From NCBI RefSeq assembly GCF_003057885.1, contig NZ_QAGK01000001.1, forward strand, positions 558,001-622,000: DNA of 64,000 nucleotides. Reading direction: 5' to 3'. Source of the DNA: Oceaniglobus ichthyenteri (GTDB taxonomy: Bacteria; Pseudomonadota; Alphaproteobacteria; Rhodobacterales; Rhodobacteraceae). Of the stretch, positions 37,601-47,043 are shown in pieces; the first letter of the stretch is position 1; every line of letters starts with the position of its first letter. The translations under genes were made by a program, and so were the position numbers. The notes below the pieces were generated by a model, which saw nothing but the letters and a program-made list of their open reading frames with translations, was not told the origin of the DNA and did no database searches.

Positions 37601-38155
37601 ATGGAAGGTTTTACCATCATTGATGGTGTCGTCGCGGGTGTGATCGTGATTTCGGCCATTCTGGCTTATTCGCGGGGCTTTGTGCGCGAAGCGATGGCAA
37701 TCGTCGGTTGGATTGCCGCTGCGGTGCTGGCGTTTATTTTCGCTCCGCAGGCTGAACCGCTCGTGCGCGAAATCCCTGTTCTGGGTGATTTTCTGGGCGA
37801 CAGTTGCGAATTGTCGATCATTGCGGCGTTTGCCGTGGTATTTGCCGTGGCTTTGGTTCTGGCGTCGATCTTTACACCCCTGTTTGCCGGGGCTGTTCAA
37901 CGCTCGGCGCTGGGCGGGGTGGATCAGGCGATCGGGTTCTTGTTTGGTGTGGCGCGCGGCGTTTTGCTGGTTGCGGTGGCGTTGGTTGTTTACAGTCGTG
38001 TGGTCACGACCGATTCCATCCCGATGGTTGACAACAGCCGCACCGCCAAGATTTTCGCGCGCACCCAAGACAGCATTGATGAACAGATCCCGTCCGATGC
38101 ACCCGGTTGGATCGTATCACGCTATGAGCAATTGGTAGGAGATTGCGGTTCTTAA
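37601..38155 (+). CDS. cvpA: CvpA family membrane protein
   Basis: 184 residues with four hydrophobic segments, beginning FTIIDGVVAGVIVISAILAY then RGFVREAMAIVGWIAA, the CvpA signature. CvpA is an inner-membrane protein linked to colicin V export and envelope stress. In many bacteria it directly precedes purF; here purF is 2.4 kb downstream, with four other genes in between. Expressed with radA by position. Confidence 0.88.
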   Translation: MEGFTIIDGVVAGVIVISAILAYSRGFVREAMAIVGWIAAAVLAFIFAPQAEPLVREIPVLGDFLGDSCELSIIAAFAVVFAVALVLASIFTPLFAGAVQRSALGGVDQAIGFLFGVARGVLLVAVALVVYSRVVTTDSIPMVDNSRTAKIFARTQDSIDEQIPSDAPGWIVSRYEQLVGDCGS

Positions 38156-38214
38156 TCTGGAACCGAAGGCTGGCATCGCGTGTTTCCTCTCCAACACTCA
38201 GGAAAGGACACGCT

Positions 38215-38445
38215 ATGGCAGAACGCAAACGTTCCCATGATGGCAGTCGTGATACCGACGCCTACACCGATGCCCCCGCCACCCCCGGCCAACAGGGCCG
38301 CGCCCAAGGTAACCTTGAACGCAAGGTGGGTACGCGCGACGAGCTGAAGCAGGTCGATCAGGGCAAAACCACCACCCGTGTGCATAAATCCGATGAAAAG
38401 GGCCAAGGCAACCTTGGCGGGCATCACGGCACGGGGGACAAGTAA
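38215..38445 (+). CDS. Small hydrophilic, likely disordered protein
   Basis: 76 residues, very polar, rich in Gly, Lys, Asp, Thr and Gln with no hydrophobic core (AERKRSHDGSRDTD, KVGTRDELKQVDQGKTTTRV, ending GNLGGHHGTGDK). The composition resembles stress-related or desiccation-type hydrophilins. AGGAAAGG precedes ATG 38215. It ends 1 bp before the next start, so the pair is cotranscribed. Function unknown. Confidence 0.7.
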   Translation: MAERKRSHDGSRDTDAYTDAPATPGQQGRAQGNLERKVGTRDELKQVDQGKTTTRVHKSDEKGQGNLGGHHGTGDK

Positions 38446-38446
38446 C

Positions 38447-38917
38447 ATGGCACATCTGACAAATGGCGCGTGGGTCTTGATTGCCGACGGTGAAAAGGCG
38501 CTGTTCCTGCGCAACCTGACCGATGGCGAAAACCCGCATCTTGAGGTTCACCGCCTTGAGCAGCAGGAAAACCCCAAGGACATCGACCAGTCGGCAAACC
38601 GCCCCGGCCGGATGCAGGAGGGGCGCCCGGGCAACACCACATCTGGCCCGCGCTCGGCGTTTCAAGATACCGATTGGCATGAACTGGCCAAGGAACGCTT
38701 TGCCGATGATCTGGCGGATATTCTGTATAAACAGGCGCACAAGGGCGCGTTCGATCATTTGGTGATCGTTGCCGCACCGCGCGTCTTGGGCGATCTGCGC
38801 AAGGTTCTGCACCAGGAGGTGACGCAGCGTGTGATCGGCGAAATCCCGAAAACGCTTACCAACCACGATGTGGGCGACATCGAAAAGATCGTCAAAGACG
38901 AACTGCAGGACGCTTGA
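38447..38917 (+). CDS. Host attachment family protein (AtsE-like)
   Basis: 156 residues. The N-terminus LTNGAWVLIADGEKALFLRN, SGPRSAFQDTDWHELAKERF and LVIVAAPRVLGDLRKVLH match the 'host attachment' family named for a plant-attachment locus, whose fold resembles eRF1-like ribosome-associated domains. Actual role unresolved; stress-linked RNA or ribosome binding is possible. It forms a two-gene unit with the preceding hydrophilic protein and is followed by a strong terminator. Confidence 0.8.
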   Translation: MAHLTNGAWVLIADGEKALFLRNLTDGENPHLEVHRLEQQENPKDIDQSANRPGRMQEGRPGNTTSGPRSAFQDTDWHELAKERFADDLADILYKQAHKGAFDHLVIVAAPRVLGDLRKVLHQEVTQRVIGEIPKTLTNHDVGDIEKIVKDELQDA

Positions 38918-38938
38918 GCGCCAAGCAGCGCGAAAAAA

Positions 38939-38967
38939 AGCCCGGTCGCAAAATCCGCGACCGGGCT
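38939..38967. terminator. Bidirectional Rho-independent terminator
   Basis: 11-bp perfect stem AGCCCGGTCGC / GCGACCGGGCT with a 7-nt loop; an A-run on the left and ATTATTTTT on the right let it act in both directions, between the convergent host-attachment and L,D-transpeptidase genes. Confidence 0.92.
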
Positions 38968-38991
38968 ATTATTTTTGCCAATGGCGATGGG

Positions 38992-39573
38992 TCAGATCAA
39001 CCGCACCTGTGCGCCAACCGGCACCAATTCAAACAGTTCGGCAATCTGGCGGTTATACAACCCGATACAGCCCGAAGACGACCGCCGCCCGATCTTGCGG
39101 GTGTCATGGGTGCCGTGGATCAGATAGGCAGGCCAGCTGAGATAGATGGCATGCGTACCCAGGGGGTTGTCCTCGCCGGCGGGCATGAACGTGGGCAACG
39201 ATGGATCACGTTCGCGCATCGATGATGTCGGGGTCCAGGTTGGGCCAACCTTCTTGCGCACCACTTCGGTATATCCCAGGCGGGTGAGTTCATCAGTCAA
39301 GGGAACCGATGTGGGGTACATGCGATAATCGCTACCATCTGCCGACCAATAATGCAGTGCCCGCGACCCGGTATCGGCCACGATGGTGACGCGATCCAAG
39401 GTTTCAAAATGGTCCTGCCAGCGTTGTGTTTTGAAGCTGCTGACATTGCGGCGGGCGTTTGAATCGGCACGCAGGGCAGGCATGCTGTCTTGGGCCAAAA
39501 GAACGCTGGGCGTGGCAAGCATTGCGGCGCCGCTGGCCAGCAAGGCGCGGCGTGTCGGTTTAAGAAGACTCAT
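38992..39573 (-). CDS. Exported L,D-transpeptidase (YkuD family)
   Basis: 193 residues. An N-terminal signal with twin Arg (TRRALLASGAAMLATPSVLL) suggests export, possibly Tat. The catalytic YkuD motif is HGTHDTRKIGRRSSSGCIGL with Cys nucleophile near residue 168. Enzymes of this kind form 3-3 cross-links in peptidoglycan or attach proteins to it. Single gene on the minus strand with a bidirectional terminator downstream. Confidence 0.92.
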   Translation of the reverse strand: MSLLKPTRRALLASGAAMLATPSVLLAQDSMPALRADSNARRNVSSFKTQRWQDHFETLDRVTIVADTGSRALHYWSADGSDYRMYPTSVPLTDELTRLGYTEVVRKKVGPTWTPTSSMRERDPSLPTFMPAGEDNPLGTHAIYLSWPAYLIHGTHDTRKIGRRSSSGCIGLYNRQIAELFELVPVGAQVRLI

Positions 39574-39827
39574 GATGTGCCCCTTGGTTTGATGTTTGTT
39601 AACAGCTTAAATGCCAGAGTGGGCAAACAGTTCCAATCCCGTCTCACGTGAACGTTACGTCGCGTGGTTTTGGCGTCGCCTTTGCAACACACGTGGTGCG
39701 TGTGCCGACCTGTGGCAAGACTTGGCACAGTGTACAACGCCAATTGTTATGGGTTATGGGCGCAGATCAATGTCGGATATTGGTGATCCAGCATGCATTC
39801 CGGCCAAATTACTGTGATAGTCGCGCG

Positions 39828-40421
39828 ATGAGTTATGATCTCCTCCCTGCCCTTGTGGCATTTTCGCTGGTGTCGTCGATCACGCCGGGGCCAAACAACC
39901 TGATGTTGATGGCATCGGGCGCAAATTTTGGTCTGCGTCGCAGCGTGCCGCATATGTTGGGCATCGCCGTGGGCTTTGTGGTGATGGTGTTTTTGGTGGG
40001 TATCGGGCTGCAACGTGTGTTTGTTGCATGGCCTTTGGCGCATACGGTTTTGCAAGTGGTTTCCGTGGCTTATCTGCTTTATCTTGCGTGGAAAATCGCC
40101 AATGCCGCCCCGCCCGAAAACGCCGAATCCCACGGCACGCCTTTCACGTTCCTACAGGCGGCGGCGTTTCAGTGGGTCAATCCCAAAGCCTGGGCAATGG
40201 CGCTGACCGCCACATCGGTTTATGCGCCGAACCAGACGTTTTTCGCGATTGCGCTGGTTGCTGCCGTGTTTGGCGCGGTCAATTTGCCATCGATTTCGTT
40301 CTGGCTGTTGCTGGGGCGGGAATTGCGGCGCATTCTGACCAATCCGGCCCGGTTGCGGGCGTTCAACTGGGCGATGGCCGGGCTTTTGATTGCGTCACTT
40401 TGGCCGGTTGTGGCGCCCTGA
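39828..40421 (+). CDS. LysE/RhtB family exporter
   Basis: 197 residues with about five to six membrane segments. SSITPGPNNLMLMASGANFG is the LysE-family signature near residue 20, and QWVNPKAWAMAL follows in the second half. These proteins export amino acids or derivatives (homoserine, threonine, lysine). ATG 39828 is chosen because the family N-terminus starts there. No SD is obvious in the 254-bp upstream gap, in which I saw no other gene. Confidence 0.85.
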   Translation: MSYDLLPALVAFSLVSSITPGPNNLMLMASGANFGLRRSVPHMLGIAVGFVVMVFLVGIGLQRVFVAWPLAHTVLQVVSVAYLLYLAWKIANAAPPENAESHGTPFTFLQAAAFQWVNPKAWAMALTATSVYAPNQTFFAIALVAAVFGAVNLPSISFWLLLGRELRRILTNPARLRAFNWAMAGLLIASLWPVVAP

Positions 40422-40516
40422 TCCCGCTGCATTGCAGCATTTATCGAACGGCTGGGTGACACTGCCTGACAAACCCCCTATGTGATGCCCAACACCCACA
40501 GGATTCGGAGCACCCC

Positions 40517-41998
40517 ATGCGCCAGATGCCCCCTGCCCATCCGTTTGATTTTGACGGTGACAAGCTTAAAGAAGAATGCGGCGTTTTTGGCGTTGTCGGC
40601 GTGGCCGATGCGGCAAACTTTGTCGCGCTCGGCCTGCATGCCTTGCAACACCGCGGCCAAGAGGCGGGCGGAATCGTTTCGCACCACCCCGATCACGGGT
40701 TCAATTCGGCGCGGCGATTCGGATATGTGCGCGACAGTTTTACCAAGGCATCGCTGATGGAAACATTGCCCGGCGAACTGGCCATTGGGCATGTGCGCTA
40801 CTCCACCTCGGGGTCAAAAGGCAGCACGCAAATGCGCGACGTGCAGCCGTTTTTCGGCGAATTTGCCATGGGCGGCGCGGCGATTGCCCATAATGGCAAT
40901 ATCACCAATGCGGTTGCGCTCCGCCGTGAATTGATCGGCGCAGGGTCGATTTTTCAATCCGCTTCGGACAGTGAATGTATCATCCACCTGATGGCGCGTT
41001 CCTTGCAACGCAAGGTGCCGGACCGGATTCAGGATGCGTTGCGCCGGGTTGAGGGCGCGTTTTCCATCGTGGCGATGACGCGCACCAAACTGATCGGCGT
41101 GCGCGATCCGTTGGGCGTGCGCCCGTTGGTATTGGGCCAACTGGGCGAAGGCGATCACATTGGTTGGGTTTTATCCAGCGAAACCTGTGCCTTGGATATT
41201 ATCGGCGCGAAATTCATTCGCGAAATCGACCCGGGCGAAATGGTGGTGATCGAACATGGCGAGATTCAAAGCCATCGCCCGTTCACCCCTGCCAAACCCC
41301 GGTTCTGTATCTTTGAACATGTGTATTTTTCGCGCCCTGACAGTATTCTGGGCGGGCGGTCAGTGTATGAAACCCGTCGCGCCATCGGCGTGGAATTGGC
41401 CAAAGAGGCGCCGGTGGATGCCGATCTGGTGTGCCCGGTGCCCGATTCCGGCACGCCCGCCGCAATTGGTTACAGTCAGGAAAGCGGCATCCCCTATGCC
41501 ATGGGGATCATCCGCAACCAGTATATGGGGCGTACCTTCATCGAACCCACGGAACAGATCCGCAATATGGGGGTGCGTCTGAAACTGAACGTGAACCGCG
41601 CCCTGATCAAAGGCAAGCGGGTGATTCTGGTTGATGATTCGGTTGTACGCGGCACCACCAGCATCAAGATTCGTGAGATGATTCTGGATGCCGGCGCGAA
41701 AGAGGTGCATTTTCGCATCGCCTCTCCGCCTACCGCCTGGCCATGTTTTTATGGGGTCGATACGCCCCAGCGTGAAAAACTGCTCGCCTCAACCATGTCC
41801 GAAGACGAAATGTGCGCCCACCTGAAGGTTGATTCGCTGCGCTTTATCTCTCTTGATGGGCTGTACCGCGCCGTGGGCGAGGCAGAAGGCCGCAATGCGA
41901 CATCACCCCAATATTGCGACGCGTGTTTTTCCGGCCAATATCCGGTTGAACCGTCTGATATGGTGGAACAGGGGTTTCGCCTGAAGGCGGCAGAGTAA
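40517..41998 (+). CDS. purF: Amidophosphoribosyltransferase
   Basis: 493 residues; first committed step of purine synthesis, making phosphoribosylamine from PRPP and glutamine. The N-terminal nucleophile is Cys21 (EECGVFGVVG), exposed after a ~20-residue propeptide is removed. The PRPP motif is VILVDDSVVRGTT. Four Cys in RFCIFEHVYF, PCFYGVDTP and YCDACFSG match the [4Fe-4S] ligands of the Bacillus-type enzyme. Followed by an SDR gene after 128 bp. Confidence 0.96.
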   Translation: MRQMPPAHPFDFDGDKLKEECGVFGVVGVADAANFVALGLHALQHRGQEAGGIVSHHPDHGFNSARRFGYVRDSFTKASLMETLPGELAIGHVRYSTSGSKGSTQMRDVQPFFGEFAMGGAAIAHNGNITNAVALRRELIGAGSIFQSASDSECIIHLMARSLQRKVPDRIQDALRRVEGAFSIVAMTRTKLIGVRDPLGVRPLVLGQLGEGDHIGWVLSSETCALDIIGAKFIREIDPGEMVVIEHGEIQSHRPFTPAKPRFCIFEHVYFSRPDSILGGRSVYETRRAIGVELAKEAPVDADLVCPVPDSGTPAAIGYSQESGIPYAMGIIRNQYMGRTFIEPTEQIRNMGVRLKLNVNRALIKGKRVILVDDSVVRGTTSIKIREMILDAGAKEVHFRIASPPTAWPCFYGVDTPQREKLLASTMSEDEMCAHLKVDSLRFISLDGLYRAVGEAEGRNATSPQYCDACFSGQYPVEPSDMVEQGFRLKAAE

Positions 41999-42126
41999 TC
42001 TAGCGCGCCAACTTCAGGGCGGGCCACCGCGTTTTGATGCCTCTCTTTCGCATCTGATACGGTCTGGGCGGGTGATTCAGCCGCTTCGCCCTTGACCTTG
42101 GCCGCGGGTATTGGCACAGCGCAGAT

Positions 42127-42789
42127 ATGTCAGACCAGAACACATCAAAAATCGCCCTGATCACCGGCGCCTCGCGCGGGCTGGGCGCCGCATTGGCCAA
42201 GGCGCTGTCGTCCAGCCATCATATCATCGCCGTTGCCAAAACCACCGGCGCGCTGGAAGAATTGGACGACGCAATTCAGGCCGGGGGCGGTCAAGCCACG
42301 CTCGCCCCCATGGATATCACCGATGCCGGGGCGATGGCGCACCTGTGCCGCTCGATTTATGATCGGTGGGGCCATGTTGATCTGTGGGCGCATACGGCGA
42401 TTCACGCCGCGCCGATGACGCCGGCGGCCCATGTGGATGCCAAGGATTGGGCGAAATCCATCGCCCTGAATGCCACCGCGACCGCAACACTTATTCCGAT
42501 GGTTGCACCGCTGCTGACCGCCGCCCCCGACGGTCAGGCACTGTTTTTCGATGATCCGCGTGCGGGGGCCAAATTTTTCGGCTGTTACGGTGCCACCAAG
42601 GCGGCACAGATGGCATTGGCCCAGTCATGGCAGGCGGAAACCGCAAATACCGGGCCAAAGGTGCATATTCTGACACCGCGCCCGATGCCCACCGCCACCC
42701 GGGGCCGGTTTTTCCCGGGCGAAGATCGCACAGGTTTGACCCATCCCGATGAGGAGGCCGCGCGCCTTCTGGCAACACTTTCAATGTGA
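42127..42789 (+). CDS. Short-chain dehydrogenase/reductase family protein
   Basis: 220 residues. The NAD(P)-binding [11 protein letters not shown] is at residues 13-23 in [12 protein letters not shown]. The usual catalytic YxxxK is present as [12 protein letters not shown], while the Ser of the tetrad is not obvious (the region reads FFDDPRAG). Substrate unknown. It follows purF as it commonly does in Rhodobacterales (from memory), so the pairing may be old rather than functional. Confidence 0.8.
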   Translation: MSDQNTSKIALITGASRGLGAALAKALSSSHHIIAVAKTTGALEELDDAIQAGGGQATLAPMDITDAGAMAHLCRSIYDRWGHVDLWAHTAIHAAPMTPAAHVDAKDWAKSIALNATATATLIPMVAPLLTAAPDGQALFFDDPRAGAKFFGCYGATKAAQMALAQSWQAETANTGPKVHILTPRPMPTATRGRFFPGEDRTGLTHPDEEAARLLATLSM

Positions 42790-42854
42790 GTCGCGTCGCC
42801 CGCTTGCCCGTTGGCACACCGTCGCCTAAGCAAGAGAAAACAAAAGGGGCTTTT

Positions 42855-43634
42855 ATGCGTATTCTTATTACAAACGACGATGGAATCAACGCGCCCGGCC
42901 TGCAGGTGTTGGAAGAAGTCGCAACCGAAATTGCCGGACCGACCGGCGAGGTCTGGGTCGTTGCCCCCGCATTCGAACAATCGGGCGTGGCCCATTGCGT
43001 CAGCTATACCCAACCGATGATGTTGGCCGAATTCGGGCCGCGCCGCTTTGCGGTTGAGGGCGCGCCTGCCGATTGTGTTTTGGCGGCAATTTACGATGTC
43101 ATGCCACAGCGCCCGGATCTGGTGTTGTCGGGTGTGAACCGGGGCAACAACTCGGCCGAAAATACGATGTATTCCGGCACTGTCGGCGCCGCGATCGAGG
43201 CGGCGTTACAGGGCCTGCCCGCGATTGCCCTGTCGCAATATTACGGCCCCGGAAACCGAAATCTGGCCGATCCGTTTGATGCGGCGCGGGTAACAGGGGT
43301 GCACACCATCCGCACCCTTTTGGAAAAGGGCGAATGGGACAACGCCGATTACCGCCTGTTTTACAACGTCAATTTCCCACCCGTTGCGGGCAAGGACGTG
43401 AAAGGCCTGCGCGTTTCAACCCAAGGGTTCCGGCCCGACAGCTTTTTCTCGACCGAGCCGCACATGTCGCCATCGGGGCGGAAATTTCTGTGGATCAAGG
43501 GTGGACCGCAAACCAACAGCGCGCCCGGTTCGGATGCCCATGACAACACGGCGGGCTATACCTCGATCACGCCGATGCGCGCTGATCTGACCGCCCATGA
43601 CCGGATTGCCGATCTGAAAGCCGCGATCGAATGA
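42855..43634 (+). CDS. surE: 5'/3'-nucleotidase SurE
   Basis: A 259-residue metal-dependent nucleotidase. [17 protein letters not shown] holds the Asp-Asp metal ligands, with APAFEQSGV and [11 protein letters not shown] completing the site. Acts on nucleoside monophosphates in survival under stress. AAAAGGGG precedes ATG 42855. Its stop overlaps pcm (ATGA); nlpD follows, preserving the classic surE-pcm-nlpD order. Confidence 0.94.
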   Translation: MRILITNDDGINAPGLQVLEEVATEIAGPTGEVWVVAPAFEQSGVAHCVSYTQPMMLAEFGPRRFAVEGAPADCVLAAIYDVMPQRPDLVLSGVNRGNNSAENTMYSGTVGAAIEAALQGLPAIALSQYYGPGNRNLADPFDAARVTGVHTIRTLLEKGEWDNADYRLFYNVNFPPVAGKDVKGLRVSTQGFRPDSFFSTEPHMSPSGRKFLWIKGGPQTNSAPGSDAHDNTAGYTSITPMRADLTAHDRIADLKAAIE

Positions 43635-44275
43635 CATTTGACGCGGAACGCAAAATGCAGTTCCTTTATGCCCTGCGCTCACGCGGGGTGACAGACAGTC
43701 GCGTTCTGAGCGCGATGGAAAAGGTGGATCGCGGCGCATTCGTGCGCGGCATTTTCGCCGAGCGCGCCTATGAGGATATGCCGCTGCCCATCGCCTGTGG
43801 TCAGACGATCAGCCAACCTTCGGTTGTCGGGTTGATGACCCAGGCCTTGGATGTGCAGCCCCGCGACAAGGTTTTGGAAATCGGCACCGGATCGGGATAT
43901 CAGGCGGCGGTGTTGTCGCATCTGGCGCGGCGGGTTTACACCGTGGACCGCCACAAACGATTGGTGCGCGAAGCCCGTGAGGTGTTTGAAGCCCTCGGAT
44001 TGACCAATGTCACCGCCTTTGCCGCCGATGGATCGCACGGGTTGCCCGATCAGGCCCCGTTTGACAAAATCCTGGTCACCGCTGCCGCCGAAGACCCGCC
44101 CGGCCCCCTCTTGGCGGAATTGCGCGTTGGGGGTATCATGGTGCTGCCGGTGGGCCAGTCAAACACGGTGCAAAGCCTGATCAAGGTGACGCGCCATGCA
44201 AAAGGGTTTGATTATCAGGAATTAAGACCGGTGCGGTTTGTGCCTCTGTTAGAGGGGTTGGGCCAGGACGGATAG
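43631..44275 (+). CDS. pcm: Protein-L-isoaspartate O-methyltransferase
   Basis: 214 residues. The SAM motif [20 protein letters not shown] is near residue 77, preceded by [19 protein letters not shown], both specific to PIMT. It methylates isoaspartyl residues so that damaged proteins can be repaired. Coupled to surE through a 4-bp overlap. Confidence 0.94.
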   Translation: MTFDAERKMQFLYALRSRGVTDSRVLSAMEKVDRGAFVRGIFAERAYEDMPLPIACGQTISQPSVVGLMTQALDVQPRDKVLEIGTGSGYQAAVLSHLARRVYTVDRHKRLVREAREVFEALGLTNVTAFAADGSHGLPDQAPFDKILVTAAAEDPPGPLLAELRVGGIMVLPVGQSNTVQSLIKVTRHAKGFDYQELRPVRFVPLLEGLGQDG

Positions 44276-44355
44276 GGCGAGGCGCGTCTCGCATTTCAGG
44301 CGGTAAAAGGATGAGCGCACGCAGAGGCGCCATTCAGACAATTTGAGGACGACAG

Positions 44356-45567
44356 ATGGCAGTATTTCCCAAACCCCGGGCCGCGATGATGTGTGGCGCG
44401 GCATTGTTGGCCTTGGCCGCCTGTGGCGACAAGCCTTTTGATTTTGATTTGCGCGACAGTTTTGCCAATGGGTTGGATACGTCTGACGCCGCCCTTGCGG
44501 TGCGCACGGCACAGCGGCCCCGCGCCGACAATCGCGGTGTCATCTCGTACCCGAATTATCAGGTGGCGGTTGCACGCAGTGGCGACACGGTCAGCGATGT
44601 CGCCGCGCGCATTGGCCTGCCCGCCGAAGAATTGGCGCGCTATAACGGCATGCCTTTGGATCTGAACCTGCGAAAGGGCGAGGTGATCGCCCTGCCCCGC
44701 CGGGTCAGCGAACCATCGCCCGCGACGGGGGCCTCAAATATCGGGCCGATCCGGCCCACTCCGGCCCCGGTCAGCCCAACAACACCGCTGACCCCGCCCG
44801 CCGAAATCGGCACCAGCAGTCTGGATAGCGATGGCGGCATCACCCCCGCAAACCGACCCGCCGCACAGCCCAGCCAAACGACAACATCAGGCACTGAACC
44901 GATCCGCCACAAGGTAAAGCGGGGCGAAACGGCATTTTCGATCGCGCGCCGTTACAATATTCCGGTGAAATCCCTGGCCGAATGGAATGGCCTGACTGGG
45001 GAATTAGGCATACGCGAGGGGCAGTTTTTGTTGATTCCGGTCGCCCTGCCCGGCCAACCCACCCCCACCGCGGCCGAACGGCCGGGCACCGGCAGTGTCG
45101 CGCCTATTCCGCCAAGTGCGGCACAACCTCTGCCCGATGAAAAGGCCACCACCGCCACCCCAAAAGAAACGCCGCCCTCGCCCGCCCTTGCAGATACAAA
45201 AACCAAGGCCAGTGATACAGGACGCTTTGCGCTGCCGGTCAACGGCCCGATCATCCGCGGTTATTCCAAGGGCAAAAACGACGGCATAGATATTTCAGCC
45301 GCAGCCGGATCAGACGTGCGCGCCGCAGATGCAGGCACCGTCGCGGCAATCACCCGGGATACCGATCAGGTTCCGATCCTGGTATTGCGCCATGCGGGCA
45401 ATATTCTGACGGTCTATGCGGGCGTTGACAAGGTGAGCGTCGCAAAGGGCGATCAGGTCCGCCGGGGCCAGACGATTGCCAAGATCCGTGCCGCCGCGGC
45501 ACCCGGATTGCATTTTGAGATTCGCGAAGGATTTGAAAGCGTCAATCCCGTGCCCTATCTGGAGTGA
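44356..45567 (+). CDS. nlpD: NlpD-like lipoprotein: LysM domains plus degenerate LytM/M23 domain
   Basis: 403 residues. Lipobox LALAAC (Cys about residue 23). Two LysM motifs (VARSGDTVSDVAARIGLPAE and KRGETAFSIARRYNIP) bind peptidoglycan; a long Pro/Thr/Ala linker follows; the C-terminal M23 domain has DGIDISAAAGSDVRAADAG and LHFEI. Most Zn ligands are lost (Asn-Asp in place of His before GIDI, YAGVD where AH is expected), so it should be an amidase activator, as NlpD/EnvC are, not an enzyme. Confidence 0.88.
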   Translation: MAVFPKPRAAMMCGAALLALAACGDKPFDFDLRDSFANGLDTSDAALAVRTAQRPRADNRGVISYPNYQVAVARSGDTVSDVAARIGLPAEELARYNGMPLDLNLRKGEVIALPRRVSEPSPATGASNIGPIRPTPAPVSPTTPLTPPAEIGTSSLDSDGGITPANRPAAQPSQTTTSGTEPIRHKVKRGETAFSIARRYNIPVKSLAEWNGLTGELGIREGQFLLIPVALPGQPTPTAAERPGTGSVAPIPPSAAQPLPDEKATTATPKETPPSPALADTKTKASDTGRFALPVNGPIIRGYSKGKNDGIDISAAAGSDVRAADAGTVAAITRDTDQVPILVLRHAGNILTVYAGVDKVSVAKGDQVRRGQTIAKIRAAAAPGLHFEIREGFESVNPVPYLE

Positions 45568-45664
45568 CCTGACGGAGTGGCTGCGCCACACACGATATTT
45601 TGTTTAGTGGGTGTGGGGTGCGCGGCACATTTGCGGCAAGCGGAGTTAACGCGGTGAGGTGGGA

Positions 45665-45696
45665 GCCTCCGGCGGGGATATTTCAAGCAAGAAAAA
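45665..45696 (+). repeat. Dispersed intergenic repeat, copy C
   Basis: GCCTCCGGCGGGGATATTT then CAAGCAAGAAAAA. Lies between convergent nlpD and the P450 gene, ending at the P450 stop codon. Same orientation as copies A and B. Confidence 0.8.
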
Positions 45697-47043
45697 TCAC
45701 TGCCGTTTGGTAAGCGACAGGTGAATGCCCTCTTTCGCGCGGACAGTAAGGTGGGCAACGGGGGTTGGTGTTTTACCATCCACCGGAGAGATGTGCCAAT
45801 CGGCCAGCAGTGTTGCCAGCAACAGCGGGCCTTCGACCATGGCAAAGGCGGCCCCGGTGCAGACCCGTGCGCCAGTTGAAAACGGCATATATGCCTCTCG
45901 CAGGGATTTGCGACCCGTTTCAGTGGCGTATCTGCCGGGGTCAAATCCATCGGGGTTGTCCCACAGGCGGGTGTGGCGGTGTAAATGCCACGGGCTGAGC
46001 ACGACTTGCGCGCCTTTGGGTGCGGTGCGGTCGCGCATTTGTTCGGGGCATCTGGTTTGGCGCACCATCATTGGCACGGGCGGATAGAGGCGCAATGCCT
46101 CACGAAACACATCGCGGGTGAATTTCAGGGTCGACAGGCGGGTGAACTGCGGGTCTTGCATAAAGGTTTTCGCCTCTTGCGCGACTTTTTCCTGTGCCTG
46201 CGGATGGGTGGCCAGAAGGTAAAGCGCCCATGCCAAGGCCGAGGCGCTGGTTTCATGACCGGCAAGGAAGAATATCGCCACCTGATCGACCATTTCTTCG
46301 GTTGAAAAGCCGTCGCCGGTGACCGGATCGCGGGTGGTCATGATTTTGGTCGCCAGATCATCGGGGGCCGTTCCGGCGTTTATTTCTGCCATGCGACCTG
46401 CGGTCAGATCGGTGATCAGGGCGCGGATGGCACGGGCCGTTTGTTTGGTGCGCGCCCTGTGGAAACGTGGAAACCATCGGGGAATGGGGATGAAGGCGGC
46501 GAGGTTCAGGATCGGTTGTGTGCGCTGATAATCGCGAAACTGGTCAAACACCTGTGTGGCCGTTTCATGTTCGATCGGGATTGAGAACAGCGTGCGAAAG
46601 ATCACATCGGCGGCGGTGTGGCTGGCTTCGGGTTCGATATCCTGCGCGCCTTCGCTCAGGCGGGCACTGGCCGCCTGCCCTGCTGCCAGCATTGCCGGGA
46701 ATGTATCACGCAGACGCCCGCCCTCAAACGCCGGGTCGATGATGCGGCGTTGTTTTTGCCAGATCTCGCCATTGGTCAAAAACACCGAATTGCCCAGCAG
46801 CGGGCGCAGCCCTTCGCCAATGCGATCAGACTTTGGAAAATCCATCGGCCGTTCATTCAGGATGACGCGCAACAGTTTCGGGTCATTCACCAGGTAGCTG
46901 CGAAAAAACGGTGTGCGAAATTCGGCCATCCAGGCGCGATAGAGTTTCGCCGGTTGCGCCGACAGAATATCCTGTCGAAACAGTTTCAAATAGCGCCAGA
47001 GCGATACTTTGTCGGCGCGCGCTGAGGGTTTTGGCGGGATCAT
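45697..47043 (-). CDS. Cytochrome P450
   Basis: 448 residues. The heme-binding loop PFSTGARVCTG carries Cys395; the I-helix AGHETSASALAWAL and the ExxR FREALRLYPPVPMMVR are intact. The overall pattern resembles CYP102/CYP4-like class E alphaproteobacterial P450s acting on fatty or hydrophobic substrates, but the substrate is unknown. ATG 47043 overlaps the stop of the upstream hydrolase gene (ATGA), so the two are cotranscribed. Electron donors are not adjacent. Confidence 0.92.
   Translation of the reverse strand: MIPPKPSARADKVSLWRYLKLFRQDILSAQPAKLYRAWMAEFRTPFFRSYLVNDPKLLRVILNERPMDFPKSDRIGEGLRPLLGNSVFLTNGEIWQKQRRIIDPAFEGGRLRDTFPAMLAAGQAASARLSEGAQDIEPEASHTAADVIFRTLFSIPIEHETATQVFDQFRDYQRTQPILNLAAFIPIPRWFPRFHRARTKQTARAIRALITDLTAGRMAEINAGTAPDDLATKIMTTRDPVTGDGFSTEEMVDQVAIFFLAGHETSASALAWALYLLATHPQAQEKVAQEAKTFMQDPQFTRLSTLKFTRDVFREALRLYPPVPMMVRQTRCPEQMRDRTAPKGAQVVLSPWHLHRHTRLWDNPDGFDPGRYATETGRKSLREAYMPFSTGARVCTGAAFAMVEGPLLLATLLADWHISPVDGKTPTPVAHLTVRAKEGIHLSLTKRQ

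Noticed and set aside
39611-39817. Small plus-strand ORF before the LysE gene
   Set aside because: No SD, no recognisable motif, and composition typical of non-coding DNA in this genome.
45976-46200. Short plus-strand open frames within the P450 gene
   Set aside because: The P450 reading frame carries the heme loop and ExxR motifs; the opposite frames have no features.
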